Positions 30,894 through 39,385 are shown, counted from the first letter of the stretch. The stretch: DNA of 64,000 nt from Streptomyces pactum (GCF_016031615.1 NZ_JACYXC010000001.1:5642001-5706000), one strand, 5' to 3'. Notes: generated from the sequence alone by a model not told the origin. A program made the numbers and translations.

Positions 30894-30983
30894 TCAGCAG
30901 GACGGGCGACACACGCAGCCCGCGTAGCGGAGCAGGTCCACGTGGACCCTCCGCCAGAAGCGCGGCAGCCGGGTGTCGGTCAC
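30894..30983 (-). CDS. Cysteine-rich leader peptide of the cysteine dioxygenase operon
   Basis: Short open frame of 29 residues, GTG 30983 to TGA at 30894, beginning MTDTRLPRFWRR and ending HVDLLRYAGCVCRPSC. The (H)VDLxR...C pattern matches the actinobacterial putative leader peptides found in front of sulfur-metabolism genes. Three cysteine codons lie within the last seven, so ribosome progress would report charged tRNA-Cys. A hairpin and then the cysteine dioxygenase gene follow within 61 bp. No strong ribosome binding site; GCGGAG lies very close to the GTG. Mycobacterial poly-Cys leader frames are known cysteine-responsive attenuators; regulation here is inferred. Confidence 0.65.
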   Translation of the reverse strand: MTDTRLPRFWRRVHVDLLRYAGCVCRPSC

Positions 30984-31008
30984 GCTCCGCAGTGAATCAT
31001 GGGCCGGA

Positions 31009-31432
31009 ATCCACGGTCAACCGGGGCATCGGCGGCCGTGAGGGCGGATGGGGGTCGCGGGGGCACCCGGTCGGTACGCGGTCCGGGCACCGTACGCCGT
31101 CGGCCCCGCCGGTGTGACGCCGCACCCGCTCCGGCCCCCGGCCCGCTCGTGGCCCGGCCCCGCACCCTGCCCACCGCACCCCCCGTCCGGGTCCGGCCCA
31201 CCGCCCTCCCGTCCGGGCCACCGCCTGCCGTCCGGCCCCGCCCCCTGCCCACCGCTGCCGTTCGGCCCACCGCATCCCCCGTCCGGGTCCGGGCCACTGG
31301 ACCCCCGTCCACCGCCCTCCCGCCCGGGCCACCGCACCCCCGCCCAGGTCCGGCGCACCGCACCCCCGGTCGGGCTCGCGCCGTCATCACCGGGGCGGCA
31401 TCACCGCGATCCGGGGCCGGTGGCGCGGCCGG
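31009..31432. other. Gene-free region with degenerate tandem repeats
   Basis: Upstream of the leader peptide and downstream of the FAD monooxygenase. No gene on either strand. About 31170-31375 is built from degenerate copies of CCACCGCACCCCCGTCCGGG-type units (see repeat entry). Confidence 0.5.
31170..31375. repeat. Degenerate CCACCGC(A)CCCCCGTCCGGG tandem repeat
   Basis: CCACCGCACC + CCCCGTCCGGGTCC occurs at 31171, then variants at about 31199, 31218, 31250, 31267, 31310, 31330 and 31356. Unit length varies from about 20 to 40 bp, so it is a decayed array rather than a clean satellite. Confidence 0.5.
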
Positions 31433-33175
31433 TCAGTGGCCCGCCGTGGTGGGGGAGTCCTGCGCCGTGCCGGACGGGGCCTTCCGCAGCGCCTTCCGGG
31501 GTGTCTCCTCGTCGGCGGTCCGGGCGCCGGAGGCCGTGGCGCCGCCGCGCAGCGCGTCCGCGCAGGCGTACAGCTCGGCGGGCCGGACCCCGGACATCGC
31601 CGCGGCCAGGTGGCCGTCCGGGCGCACCAGCAGCACGGTGTGCGCCGCCGCACCCGGGTACTCCTCGGCGACCAGCAGTTCCGCGGCCAGCGGCAGCGCC
31701 GCGATGGCGGCGGAGAGCCGCGGCATCAGCCCCGCGCGGAGCCAGTGCCGGCGGTCCCACACCCCGGTGCCCGGGGCCACCAGCACCACCAGCGGGTCCC
31801 CGCCGAGCCGGTCGCGCAGGCCGGCGGTGGTCCCGTCCGGAGTGGTCACCGGGACGTCGGCCACCGGTTCGCCGAGTGCGGTGGCCACCGTGACACAGCC
31901 GCTGGGCGCGGTGGCGGGGGCCAGCGGAGACCGGGGGTACGCGGGCGGTGCGCCCAGCGGACCGCGGCCGAGGTGGCTGTCGGTGAGCAGCGCGTCGTGG
32001 CCGCGGGCCGCTCCGGGCAGCACGGTGCGCCGCACCGTGGACCAGCCGCCGGAGGCCCGTACCAGCGGCAGTGCCCGGTCCGCGGCGCGCAGCCGGGCGC
32101 CCACCGCGCCGCGCCGCTCGGTCTGGTAGCTGTCGAGCAGCACGTCCGCGCCGGTGGCGCCCTCGTGCCAGGCGAGCGCCAGTTTCCAGGTGAGGTTGGC
32201 CACGTCCCGCAGCCCTTCGTCCAGCCCCTGGGTCCCCAGCGCGCCGAGCAGGTGGGCCGCGTCCCCGGCGAGGAACGCCCGGCCGGCCCGCCAGCGCCTG
32301 GCGAGCCGGTGGTGGACGGTGTACACCCCGGTGTCCAGGAGCTGGTAGGGCGGGGCCGGGTCGCCGCACCAGCCGGTCAGGGTGTCCTCGACCCGGGCCA
32401 GCAGCGCCTCGGGGGTGACCAGGTCCCGGCCGGGCGGCAGCAGCCAGTCCAGCCGCCACACGCCGCCGGGCAGCGGACGGGCCGTCACCTCGTCGTCGGC
32501 GTCCCGCCACGGCGGCATGCGGTGCAGCAGCGCCTCGCCGGGCCGGGGGAGTTCGGTGCGGAGCGCGGCGACGGCGTGCCGCTCCACCGCGGTGCGGCCG
32601 GGGAAACGGATGCCCAGGAGTTTGCGGACGGTGGAGCGGGGACCGTCGCAGCCGACCAGGTAGCTGCCGCGCCACCAGGTGCCCGCCGGGCCCCGGGTGT
32701 GCACCGAGACGCCCGCCGCGTCCTGCTCCAGGGTGTCCACCCGGCTGCCGGGCGCGAGGGTGACCAGGCCCGATCCCGCCATGTGGGCGAGGAGGGCGCG
32801 CAGCGTCCGGGTCAGGTCGTGCTGCACCAGGTGCACCGGAGCCGCCGTCCCGGTCTCCGCGCCCGCGGGACGCCCGGGGCCGGCCGCCATGCCGGGCCCG
32901 TACCCGGCCGGGGCGCCGAGTGGGACCTCCTGGACCACGCCGCGCCGCCGCACGGTCCGCCAGCCCGTCCACCGTTCGTGGCCCAGCGCCTCCGCGCAGC
33001 CCAGCCGGGTCACCAGCGCCGCCGTGTCCGGCCGCAGCACCGCGGTCCTGGCCGGGCGGCGCTCGTCCACGCCGGTGCCCTCGTCCAGCACCACCACCGG
33101 CACGCCGCGACGGGCCAGCGCCAGGGCCAGGGAGAGGCCGACCGGCCCCGCCCCGGCGATGATCACCGGATCCAC
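31433..33175 (-). CDS. FAD-dependent aromatic monooxygenase (PheA/TfdB family)
   Basis: Flavoprotein hydroxylase of 580 residues. The N-terminal Rossmann motif VIIAGAGPVGLSLALALARRG (GxGxxG, starting at residue 4) binds FAD. The second FAD motif FLAGDAAHLLGALGTQGLDEGLRDVANLTWKLA (about 290-320) identifies the phenol hydroxylase/polyketide hydroxylase branch. A thioredoxin-like C-terminal domain (about 430-540) with DPLVVLVAPGTGVWDRRHW completes the layout, and a low-complexity tail ends it. GTG 33175 with GGGAG upstream is preferred over longer Arg/Pro-rich extensions. Same strand as gluABCD but behind that operon's terminator. Substrate unknown; rifampicin-type or aromatic hydroxylation are possibilities. 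Confidence 0.83.
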   Translation of the reverse strand: MDPVIIAGAGPVGLSLALALARRGVPVVVLDEGTGVDERRPARTAVLRPDTAALVTRLGCAEALGHERWTGWRTVRRRGVVQEVPLGAPAGYGPGMAAGPGRPAGAETGTAAPVHLVQHDLTRTLRALLAHMAGSGLVTLAPGSRVDTLEQDAAGVSVHTRGPAGTWWRGSYLVGCDGPRSTVRKLLGIRFPGRTAVERHAVAALRTELPRPGEALLHRMPPWRDADDEVTARPLPGGVWRLDWLLPPGRDLVTPEALLARVEDTLTGWCGDPAPPYQLLDTGVYTVHHRLARRWRAGRAFLAGDAAHLLGALGTQGLDEGLRDVANLTWKLALAWHEGATGADVLLDSYQTERRGAVGARLRAADRALPLVRASGGWSTVRRTVLPGAARGHDALLTDSHLGRGPLGAPPAYPRSPLAPATAPSGCVTVATALGEPVADVPVTTPDGTTAGLRDRLGGDPLVVLVAPGTGVWDRRHWLRAGLMPRLSAAIAALPLAAELLVAEEYPGAAAHTVLLVRPDGHLAAAMSGVRPAELYACADALRGGATASGARTADEETPRKALRKAPSGTAQDSPTTAGH

Positions 33176-33349
33176 GGCGCGGCTCCCGCGGGGTCGGTGC
33201 GGACGCCACGGCACACGGCGGTGGCGCCGCGCCCGCTGCTGAGGGGGGCGGTGGGGCGGCTGGCGGAGATGGCCCGGGTCGTGATCACACAGCGTATGCA
33301 ACCCACTGCGGGCGTTCACGTCAAGCGAGGAAAGCGGGCGGAAACGGCA

Positions 33350-33377
33350 CGGGCGGCGGCGTGTCCGCCGCCGCCCG
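33350..33377 (-). terminator. gluABCD operon terminator
   Basis: An 11-bp perfect stem (33350-33360 with 33367-33377, GGGCGGCGGC against GCCGCCGCCC plus one outer C-G pair), 6-nt loop, 24 nt beyond the gluD stop. Confidence 0.7.
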
Positions 33378-33400
33378 CCGCTCACGGAGGGTACTGCCGG

Positions 33401-34315
33401 TCACACGGCCCGGCCGCCGGCCTGGTCGGTCAGCTTCACCAGGTCGTCCGCCGGGTCGCCGGCGGCCTTGGGCGGGACCACGCCGCCGCTCCTGCGGCCG
33501 CGCCGCAGCCGGCCCTCCAGCCAGCCGGCGAAGGAGGTGAGCGCGGTGTTCACCACCACGTAGACCAGCGCGACCACGACCAGCGCGGCGATGGTGTTGG
33601 CGTAGAAGGAGTCGATCAGCGAGATCTGGGTGAACAGCTCCTCGAAGCCCAGCAGCGCGCCGCCCAGCGCGGTGTCCTTCACGATGACGACCAGCTGGCT
33701 GACGAGCGCCGGCAGCATCACGGTCACCGCCTGCGGCAGCAGCACCGAGACCATGATCTGGCCCTTGCGCATGCCGATCGCCTGCGCGGCGTCGTTCTGG
33801 CCGCGGGGCAGCGAGAGGATGCCCGCCCGGACCACCTCGGCGATGACCGACGCGTTGTACAGCACCAGGCCGGTCACCACGGCGATCAGCGGGCGCACCT
33901 CCGACTCGACGGTGGTGAACTCCGAGTACGCCTGGTTGGCGAAGAGCATCAGCATCAGCACCGGGATGGCGCGGAAGAACTCCACCACCACACCGGCCGG
34001 GACCCGCACCCACCGGTGGTCGGACAGGCGCGCGATGCCCAGCGCGGCGCCCAGCGGCAGTGCGATCAGGATGGCCAGCAGGGCGGCCTTGAGGGTCTCG
34101 CCCAGGCCCGGGAGGAGGTACTCGGTCCAGACCCGGCCATCGGTGACGAACGGCTTCCACTTGTCGCCGTCCAGCTGGTGCTTCTCCGCCATGGTGTCCA
34201 GCACCCACCAGGCGGCGAGGGCGAGGGCGACCACGAACAGGACGGTGTAGAGGTGGTTGCGCCGCCGGGCCCGCGGGCCGGGGGCGTCGTAGAGAACGGA
34301 GAGGTTGTTGCTCAT
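33401..34315 (-). CDS. gluD: Glutamate ABC transporter permease GluD
   Basis: Inner-membrane permease of 304 residues of the polar-amino-acid (HisM/GltK) family. After a basic N-terminus, five to six helices; the ATPase-contact EAA loop reads IAEVVRAGILSLPRGQNDAAQAIGM, typical of glutamate/glutamine systems, followed by LPQAVTVMLPALVSQLVVIVKDTALGG. The periplasmic loop after helix 1 (about 45-65) and the charged C-terminal tail are lineage extras. The ATG overlaps the gluC stop by four bases. Partner of gluC in a heterodimeric channel driven by GluA. Confidence 0.93.
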   Translation of the reverse strand: MSNNLSVLYDAPGPRARRRNHLYTVLFVVALALAAWWVLDTMAEKHQLDGDKWKPFVTDGRVWTEYLLPGLGETLKAALLAILIALPLGAALGIARLSDHRWVRVPAGVVVEFFRAIPVLMLMLFANQAYSEFTTVESEVRPLIAVVTGLVLYNASVIAEVVRAGILSLPRGQNDAAQAIGMRKGQIMVSVLLPQAVTVMLPALVSQLVVIVKDTALGGALLGFEELFTQISLIDSFYANTIAALVVVALVYVVVNTALTSFAGWLEGRLRRGRRSGGVVPPKAAGDPADDLVKLTDQAGGRAV

Positions 34316-34980
34316 CGCTTCACCGCCACACGCTTGCTGAGCCAGCCGAGCAGCAGGCCGGTCGGGAGGGTCAGGACGACGAAACCGAAGGCGAAGACCG
34401 AGAACACCAGGAAGATGGCGTCACTCTCGTTCTCGATCATGTCCTTCATCAGCGTCGCGGCCTCGGCCACCCCGATGGCCGCGGCCACCGTGGTGTTCTT
34501 GGTGAGGGCGATCAGCACGTTGGCCAGCGGCGCCACCACCGCGCGGAACGCCTGCGGCAGGACCACCAGGGTCAGCACCTGACGGAAGTTCAGGCCCAGT
34601 GCCCGGGCCGCCTCGGCCTGCCCGACGGGGACGGTGTTGATGCCCGACCGCAGCGCCTCGCAGACGAACGAGGCGGTGTACGCCGCCAGGGCCAGGACCG
34701 CCAGCTGGAAGTTGATGTCGTCGAGCGTGCCGCCGAGGAGCGATATGCCCAGCGTCTGGTACAGCCCCAGGGAGGCGAAGACGATGACGATGGTCAGCGG
34801 AGTGTTCCGCACGATGTTCACGTACGCGGTGCCGAAGGCCCGCATGACCGGGACCGGGCTGACCCGCATGGCGGCGAGGAGGGTTCCCCAGATCAGGGAG
34901 CCGATGGCCGAGAACACGGTGAGCTTCACCGTGACCCAGAAGGCCGCCAGCAGGTCGTACCCTTCAAGAAAATCGAACAC
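34312..34980 (-). CDS. gluC: Glutamate ABC transporter permease GluC
   Basis: Permease of 222 residues of the polar-amino-acid family. Helix pattern starts LLAAFWVTVKLTVFSAIGSLIWGTLLAA; NTPLTIVIVFASLG is conserved; the EAA loop reads CEALRSGINTVPVGQAEAARALGL, then LPQAFRAVVAPLANVLIALTKNTTVAAAIG. GTG 34980 is preceded by GGGGAG about 12 nt upstream. Coupled to gluD by ATGA overlap, and 74 bp downstream of gluB. Together with GluD it forms the transmembrane pore for glutamate import. Confidence 0.93.
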   Translation of the reverse strand: MFDFLEGYDLLAAFWVTVKLTVFSAIGSLIWGTLLAAMRVSPVPVMRAFGTAYVNIVRNTPLTIVIVFASLGLYQTLGISLLGGTLDDINFQLAVLALAAYTASFVCEALRSGINTVPVGQAEAARALGLNFRQVLTLVVLPQAFRAVVAPLANVLIALTKNTTVAAAIGVAEAATLMKDMIENESDAIFLVFSVFAFGFVVLTLPTGLLLGWLSKRVAVKR

Positions 34981-35054
34981 GTTCTACCGCGCTCTCCCCA
35001 GGTTCGGATGGTAGGGGCGCGCCGCCCGGAGGGGGCGGCGCGCCGGCGTGCCGA

Positions 35055-35867
35055 TCAGCCCTTCTCGGTGATCTGCGGAGCGGGCTCGTTCTTGTAGTTC
35101 GCCGGGCCGAAGTTGTCCTTGACGGCCTTGTCCCAGGCGCCCTCGTCGATCATCTTCTGCAGCGCCTTGTTGATCTTGGTCTGCAGGTCCTTGTCGCCCT
35201 TCTTGATGCCGATGCCGTAGTTCTCGTCGCTCAGCTGGAGGCCGGCGAGCTTGAACTTCCCCTTGTGCTTGTCCTGTGCGGCGTAGCCCGCGAGGATCGA
35301 GTCATCGGTGGTCAGCGCGTCCAGGTTCTTGTTCTCCAGGCCGGTCAGGCACTGCGAGTACTGGTTGTAGCGCTGCAGCTCCGCGTCGGGCGCGAAGTCC
35401 TTCTTGACGTTCTGGGCGGACGTGGAGCCGGTGACCGAGCACAGCTTCTTGGAGTTGATGTCCTTGACGTCCTTGATGGAGTTGTCGTCCGCGCGGATCA
35501 GCAGATCCTGGTGGGCCAGCAGGTACGGCCCCGCGAAGCTGACCTTCTCCTTGCGCTCGGGGGTGATCGAGTAGGTGGCGACGATGAGCTTCACGTCGCC
35601 GCGCGAGAGCATGTTCTCGCGCTCGGCGCTGGGCGCCTGCTTCCACTCGATGTCCTTCTCGTCGTAACCGAGTTCCTTGGCGACGTACTTGGCGACATCG
35701 ACGTCGAAGCCCTGGTACTTGCCGTCCGGCGTCTTCAGGCCCAGACCCGGCTGGTCGAACTTGATGCCGATCTTGATCTTGTCGTCGTCGCCGGAGCCGC
35801 AGGCGGTGGCGGTGAGGGACAGGGAGAGCACGGCGGCGGCCGCGGCGGCCGTCCTGCGGAACTTCAT
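35055..35867 (-). CDS. gluB: Glutamate-binding lipoprotein GluB
   Basis: Substrate-binding lipoprotein of 270 residues. Signal peptide with basic start (MKFRR), Ala/Leu core and a lipobox-like LTATAC, lipidated Cys at residue 23. The mature part is a type-II periplasmic binding fold (SBP_bac_3): KIGIKFDQPGLGLKTPDGKYQGFDVDVAKYVAKEL, TYSITPERKEKVSFAGPYL and GYAAQDKHKGKFKLAGLQLSDENYGIGIKKGD. ATG 35867 is chosen because AAGGA lies 8 nt upstream; ATG 35876 is too close to it. About 200 bp separate gluA and gluB. It captures extracellular glutamate for GluACD. Confidence 0.93.
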   Translation of the reverse strand: MKFRRTAAAAAAVLSLSLTATACGSGDDDKIKIGIKFDQPGLGLKTPDGKYQGFDVDVAKYVAKELGYDEKDIEWKQAPSAERENMLSRGDVKLIVATYSITPERKEKVSFAGPYLLAHQDLLIRADDNSIKDVKDINSKKLCSVTGSTSAQNVKKDFAPDAELQRYNQYSQCLTGLENKNLDALTTDDSILAGYAAQDKHKGKFKLAGLQLSDENYGIGIKKGDKDLQTKINKALQKMIDEGAWDKAVKDNFGPANYKNEPAPQITEKG

Positions 35868-36069
35868 GGTGTACATCCTTTGGCTTCGTCGAGTCGTCGA
35901 GTGGTGGACCTTCGAGCCGTCGGCCCGGTGCGTCGTCGGAACGGTGCGGCACCGCCGGGGCGCCGGCCCGCCCCGGGCGGTGACCGCTCCCGCGGTGCCG
36001 GCTGGGGTGCGTCCGCGCGGCGGGGGTTCCCGCCGCGGGCTCACCGGCCGGCACCGCTCGGGGTGCGGG

Positions 36070-36846
36070 TCAGTGGTGCAGGATCTTGGACAGGAAGTCC
36101 TTGGCGCGGTCGCTGCGCGGGTTGCTGAAGAACTGCTCCGGCGCGGCCTCTTCGACGATGCGGCCGTCCGCCATGAAGACGACCCGGTTGGCGGCGGAGC
36201 GGGCGAAGCCCATCTCGTGCGTGACGACGACCATCGTCATGCCGTCCTGGGCGAGCTGCCGCATCACGTCGAGCACCTCGTTGATCATCTCCGGGTCGAG
36301 CGCGGAGGTCGGCTCGTCGAAGAGCATCACCTTCGGCTCCATGGCCAGCGCGCGGGCGATGGCCACCCGCTGCTGCTGACCGCCCGACAGCTGCGCCGGG
36401 TACTTGTCGGCCTGGGTGCCGACGCCGACCCGGTCCAGCAGCGCGCGGGCCTTCTCCTCGGCGGCCTTCTTCTCCGTCCTGCGCACCTTGATCTGGCCCA
36501 GAGTGACGTTCTCCAGCACCGTCTTGTGCGCGAAGAGGTTGAACGACTGGAAGACCATGCCGACGTCGGCGCGGAGCCTGGCCAGCTCCTTGCCCTCATC
36601 GGGCAGCGGGTTCCCGTCGATGGTGATCGACCCGGAGTCGATCGTCTCCAGCCGGTTGATCGTGCGGCACAGGGTCGATTTGCCCGAACCCGAGGGTCCG
36701 ATGACGACGACGACCTCACCCCGGGATATGGACAGGTTGATGTCCTGGAGCACGTGCAGCGCGCCGAAGTGTTTGTTGACTCCTGACAGCGCGACCAGTT
36801 CGCCCGCCGCCGTCGCGGCGTCCTTGGTCACCGATACTTCGCTCAT
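36070..36846 (-). CDS. gluA: Glutamate ABC transporter ATPase GluA
   Basis: ABC ATPase of 258 residues. Walker A GPSGSGKST (about 48-56), Q-loop GMVFQSFNLFAHKTVLENV, signature LSGGQQQRVAIARALAMEP, Walker B VMLFDEPTSALDPE and the switch histidine in VVVTHEMGFA. All elements match the GltL/GlnQ polar-amino-acid subfamily. First gene of gluABCD, so it carries the operon's promoter, facing gluR across a 308-bp gap. ATG 36846 is preceded by GAGGAGGATGGAG. In S. coelicolor the system imports glutamate under GluR/GluK control. Confidence 0.95.
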   Translation of the reverse strand: MSEVSVTKDAATAAGELVALSGVNKHFGALHVLQDINLSISRGEVVVVIGPSGSGKSTLCRTINRLETIDSGSITIDGNPLPDEGKELARLRADVGMVFQSFNLFAHKTVLENVTLGQIKVRRTEKKAAEEKARALLDRVGVGTQADKYPAQLSGGQQQRVAIARALAMEPKVMLFDEPTSALDPEMINEVLDVMRQLAQDGMTMVVVTHEMGFARSAANRVVFMADGRIVEEAAPEQFFSNPRSDRAKDFLSKILHH

Positions 36847-36980
36847 CGGCGTCTCGCTCCATCCTCCTCGGTTGGGAGGACCTTAGTGACGGGGTGCGAC
36901 CAGCGTCATTACATCTGAGCGGAAATTGAGCATAACGATCCGGCCGCAAACCGACACTCTGCGTGAACAGGACGCGGAAT

Positions 36981-37006
36981 GTTCCGTACCGGCTGGGTAA
37001 CGGAAC
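36981..37006. repeat. Inverted repeat GTTCCGT-N12-ACGGAAC
   Basis: Perfect 7-bp arms at 36981-36987 and 37000-37006 with a 12-nt spacer, in the gluA/gluR control region. Candidate operator. Confidence 0.45.
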
Positions 37007-37010
37007 CCGC

Positions 37011-37036
37011 GCACGTCACGATGCGTCTTGACGTGC
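37011..37036. repeat. Inverted repeat GCACGTCA-N10-TGACGTGC
   Basis: Perfect 8-bp arms at 37011-37018 and 37029-37036 with a 10-nt spacer, immediately beside the previous inverted repeat. Candidate operator or transcript hairpin. Confidence 0.5.
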
Positions 37037-37154
37037 ACCCCGCCCATCGGAGTGGATTCCCTGGGGCACCGGCCGGCCGCCGTACCGCTTCCGGCCCGGG
37101 CCGGCCCCGCGACGACCCCACCGTGCGACACCCGACAAAGGACAGGAGAGGGCG

Positions 37155-37868
37155 ATGAGGCTGCTGCTCGTCGAGGACGACAACCACGTCGCCGCCGCCC
37201 TGTCGGCCGTGCTCGCGCGGCACGGCTTCGACGTCACCCACGCGCGCGGCGGCGAGGAGGCGCTCCAGGCGCTGCTCCCCGGCCGGACGCCGTTCGGCGT
37301 CATCCTGCTCGACCTCGGCCTGCCGGACCGGGACGGCTTCGAGGTCTGCGGCCGCATCCGCCGGCTCACCGCCACCCCGGTGATCATGGTGACCGCGCGC
37401 GCCGACGTCCGGTCCCGCATCCACGGCCTCAACCTCGGCGCCGACGACTACGTGGTCAAGCCCTACGACCCCATGGAACTCCTCGCCCGCATCCACGCGG
37501 TGAGCCGCCGCACCGTCCCCGCCGAGACCACCGGTCCCGCCGACGACACCCCGGCCGACGGTCCCCGGCCGCCGCTGCGCCTGGGTCCGCTCACCATCGA
37601 ACTCCCCACCCGGCAGGTCGCGGTGGGCGGTTCCACCGTCCCGCTGACCCGCAAGGAGTTCGACCTGCTCGCCCTGCTCGCCCAGCGTCCCGGCGTGGTC
37701 TTCCGCCGGGAACAGATCATCAGCGAGGTGTGGCGGACCAGCTGGGAGGGGACCGGGCGCACCCTGGAGGTGCACATCGCCTCGCTCCGCTCCAAGCTGC
37801 GGATGCCCGCGCTGATCGAGACGGTACGGGGGGTCGGCTACCGGCTCGTCCCGCCGCCCGTCCGCTGA
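37155..37868 (+). CDS. gluR: OmpR-family response regulator GluR
   Basis: DNA-binding response regulator of 237 residues. Receiver domain 1-120 with LLLVEDDNHV, acceptor Asp53 in LLDLGLPDRDG and Lys in VVKPYDP; linker with Pro/Thr; winged helix (about 140-232) with LTRKEFDLLALLAQRPG, ISEVWRTSWEGTGRTLEVHIASLRSKL and ETVRGVGYRL. ATG 37155 follows AGGAGAGGG. Kinase gene follows 17 nt later. By position this is the GluR of S. coelicolor, which activates the neighbouring glutamate transporter; the glutamate response here is inferred from synteny. Confidence 0.9.
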   Translation: MRLLLVEDDNHVAAALSAVLARHGFDVTHARGGEEALQALLPGRTPFGVILLDLGLPDRDGFEVCGRIRRLTATPVIMVTARADVRSRIHGLNLGADDYVVKPYDPMELLARIHAVSRRTVPAETTGPADDTPADGPRPPLRLGPLTIELPTRQVAVGGSTVPLTRKEFDLLALLAQRPGVVFRREQIISEVWRTSWEGTGRTLEVHIASLRSKLRMPALIETVRGVGYRLVPPPVR

Positions 37869-37885
37869 CGGCACCCGGCCCACCC

Positions 37886-39325
37886 GTGCGCGCCCGACTC
37901 CTCCCGCTGCTCATCGTGCTCATGGCCAGCGTGCTGCTGGCCCTCGGCTTCCCGCTCGCCGCCAGCCTCGCCGCGCGCGAGCAGCAGCGGGTGATCGTGG
38001 ACCGGATCGACGACACCGCGCGGTTCGCCGCGCTCGCCCAGTCGGTGACCTCCGGCCCGGGGACGGACATCGCCGATGACGCCACGGCCGCCGAGGAGGA
38101 GCGCCGGCTGGCCACGCTCCGCGACGACCTCACCCGCTACCACGAGGTGTACGGCATCAAGGCCGGTGTCTTCCAGCGCACCGGCACCCCGCTGGCCCAG
38201 GCTCCGGTGGGCTGGCAGCCGCCCGGCGACGGCGAGGGCGGCCGGGCCTTCGCCGAGGCGCTCGCCGGCCGCCGCAGCCACGACCCCGGCCAGGTGTGGC
38301 CCTGGCAGCGGCACACCCTCACCGTCGCCTCGCCGGTGATCCGCGACGGGGACGTGGTGTACGTGGTGGTCACCGAGTCGCCCACCGGACCGATGCGCTC
38401 CCGCATCCTGCACGGCTGGCTGCTGATCGCCGGCGGCGAGGCGGCGGCGATGCTGCTGGCCGTGGCCGCCGCCATCCGGCTCACCGGCTGGGTGCTGCGC
38501 CCCATCCGCATCCTGGACGCCGCCGCCCACGGCATCGCCACCGGCAAGATGAACTCCCGGGTCGCCGCCGCCTCCGGACCGCCCGAACTCCGCCGCCTGG
38601 CCCGCTCGTTCAACGAGATGGCCGACAACGTCGAGGAAGTCCTGGAGCAGCAGCGGGCGTTCGTCGCCGACGCCTCCCACCAGCTGCGCAACCCGCTCTC
38701 CGCGCTGCTGCTGCGGATCGAGCTGCTCGCCCTGGACCTCCCCGACGGCCACGCGGAGATCGCCTCGGTACGCGCCGAGGGCCGGCGCCTGGCCCGGGTC
38801 CTGGACGACCTGCTCGACCTGGCGCTGGCCGAGCACTCGGCGAGCCGGCCGGTCCTCACCGACATCGCCGAACTCGCCACCGACCGGGTGGGCGCCTGGC
38901 TGCCGCTGGCGGAGAGCGAGGGGGTCCGGCTGTCCTGCGCCGGCCCGGCCGCGGCCGCCGGCTGGGCCGACCCGGTGGCTCTCTCCAGCGCCCTGGACGC
39001 GGTGATCGACAACGCGCTGAAGTTCACCCCCGAGGGGCAGGCGGTCGAGGTCCTGGTGGCGGTCCCCCCGGACGCCGGCACGGTCACCGTCACCGTCGCC
39101 GACGGCGGCCCCGGACTCACCGAGGACGAACTCGCCCGGATCGGCGACCGCTTCTGGCGCAGCAACCGTCACCAGAACGTCTCCGGCTCCGGGCTGGGGC
39201 TGTCCATCTCCCGCGCGCTGCTGGCGGCCGGCGGGGCCACCCTCTCTTTCGCCCCCAACCGGCCCACCGGCCTGCGGGTGACCATCACCGTCCCGCGCCA
39301 CCCCGAGGGGCCGGACCAGGGCTGA
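37886..39325 (+). CDS. gluK: Sensor histidine kinase GluK
   Basis: Membrane sensor kinase of 479 residues. First helix at about 3-27 (LLPLLIVLMASVLLALGFPL), an extracytoplasmic sensor of about 140 residues, second helix at about 173-195, a HAMP domain, HisKA with phospho-acceptor His265 in FVADASHQLRNPLSALLLRIEL, then HATPase_c with N-box DAVIDNALKFTPEG, G1 DGGPGL and GSGLGLSISRALL. GTG 37886 lies 17 nt after gluR without a good ribosome binding site, so translation is probably coupled. Cognate sensor for GluR. Confidence 0.9.
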   Translation: MRARLLPLLIVLMASVLLALGFPLAASLAAREQQRVIVDRIDDTARFAALAQSVTSGPGTDIADDATAAEEERRLATLRDDLTRYHEVYGIKAGVFQRTGTPLAQAPVGWQPPGDGEGGRAFAEALAGRRSHDPGQVWPWQRHTLTVASPVIRDGDVVYVVVTESPTGPMRSRILHGWLLIAGGEAAAMLLAVAAAIRLTGWVLRPIRILDAAAHGIATGKMNSRVAAASGPPELRRLARSFNEMADNVEEVLEQQRAFVADASHQLRNPLSALLLRIELLALDLPDGHAEIASVRAEGRRLARVLDDLLDLALAEHSASRPVLTDIAELATDRVGAWLPLAESEGVRLSCAGPAAAAGWADPVALSSALDAVIDNALKFTPEGQAVEVLVAVPPDAGTVTVTVADGGPGLTEDELARIGDRFWRSNRHQNVSGSGLGLSISRALLAAGGATLSFAPNRPTGLRVTITVPRHPEGPDQG

Positions 39326-39345
39326 GGCGCCACCCGCCGGGTGCC

Positions 39346-39377
39346 GGGCCGCGCCCGGTACCGGCCCGGCGCGGCCC
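39346..39377 (+). terminator. gluRK terminator hairpin
   Basis: GGGCCGCGCC (39346-39355) pairs perfectly with GGCGCGGCCC (39368-39377) around a 12-nt loop that itself contains CCGGTACCGG, 20 nt after the gluK stop. Confidence 0.6.
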
Positions 39378-39385
39378 CCCGGCCG

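Larger units (their letters stand above)
36847..37154. promoter_or_regulatory. Divergent gluA / gluR control region
   Basis: 308 bp between the operon and its two-component system. It has an AT-richer core (about 36905-36945), suited to promoters, and two clear inverted repeats listed separately (36981-37006 and 37011-37036). The AGGAGAGGG ribosome binding site of gluR is at its right end. GluR of S. coelicolor binds in the corresponding interval. Confidence 0.55.

Noticed and set aside
31436..34582. Long plus-strand open frame across the FAD monooxygenase and gluD
   Set aside because: Antisense shadow with Arg/His/Gly composition; the minus-strand genes have intact family motifs.
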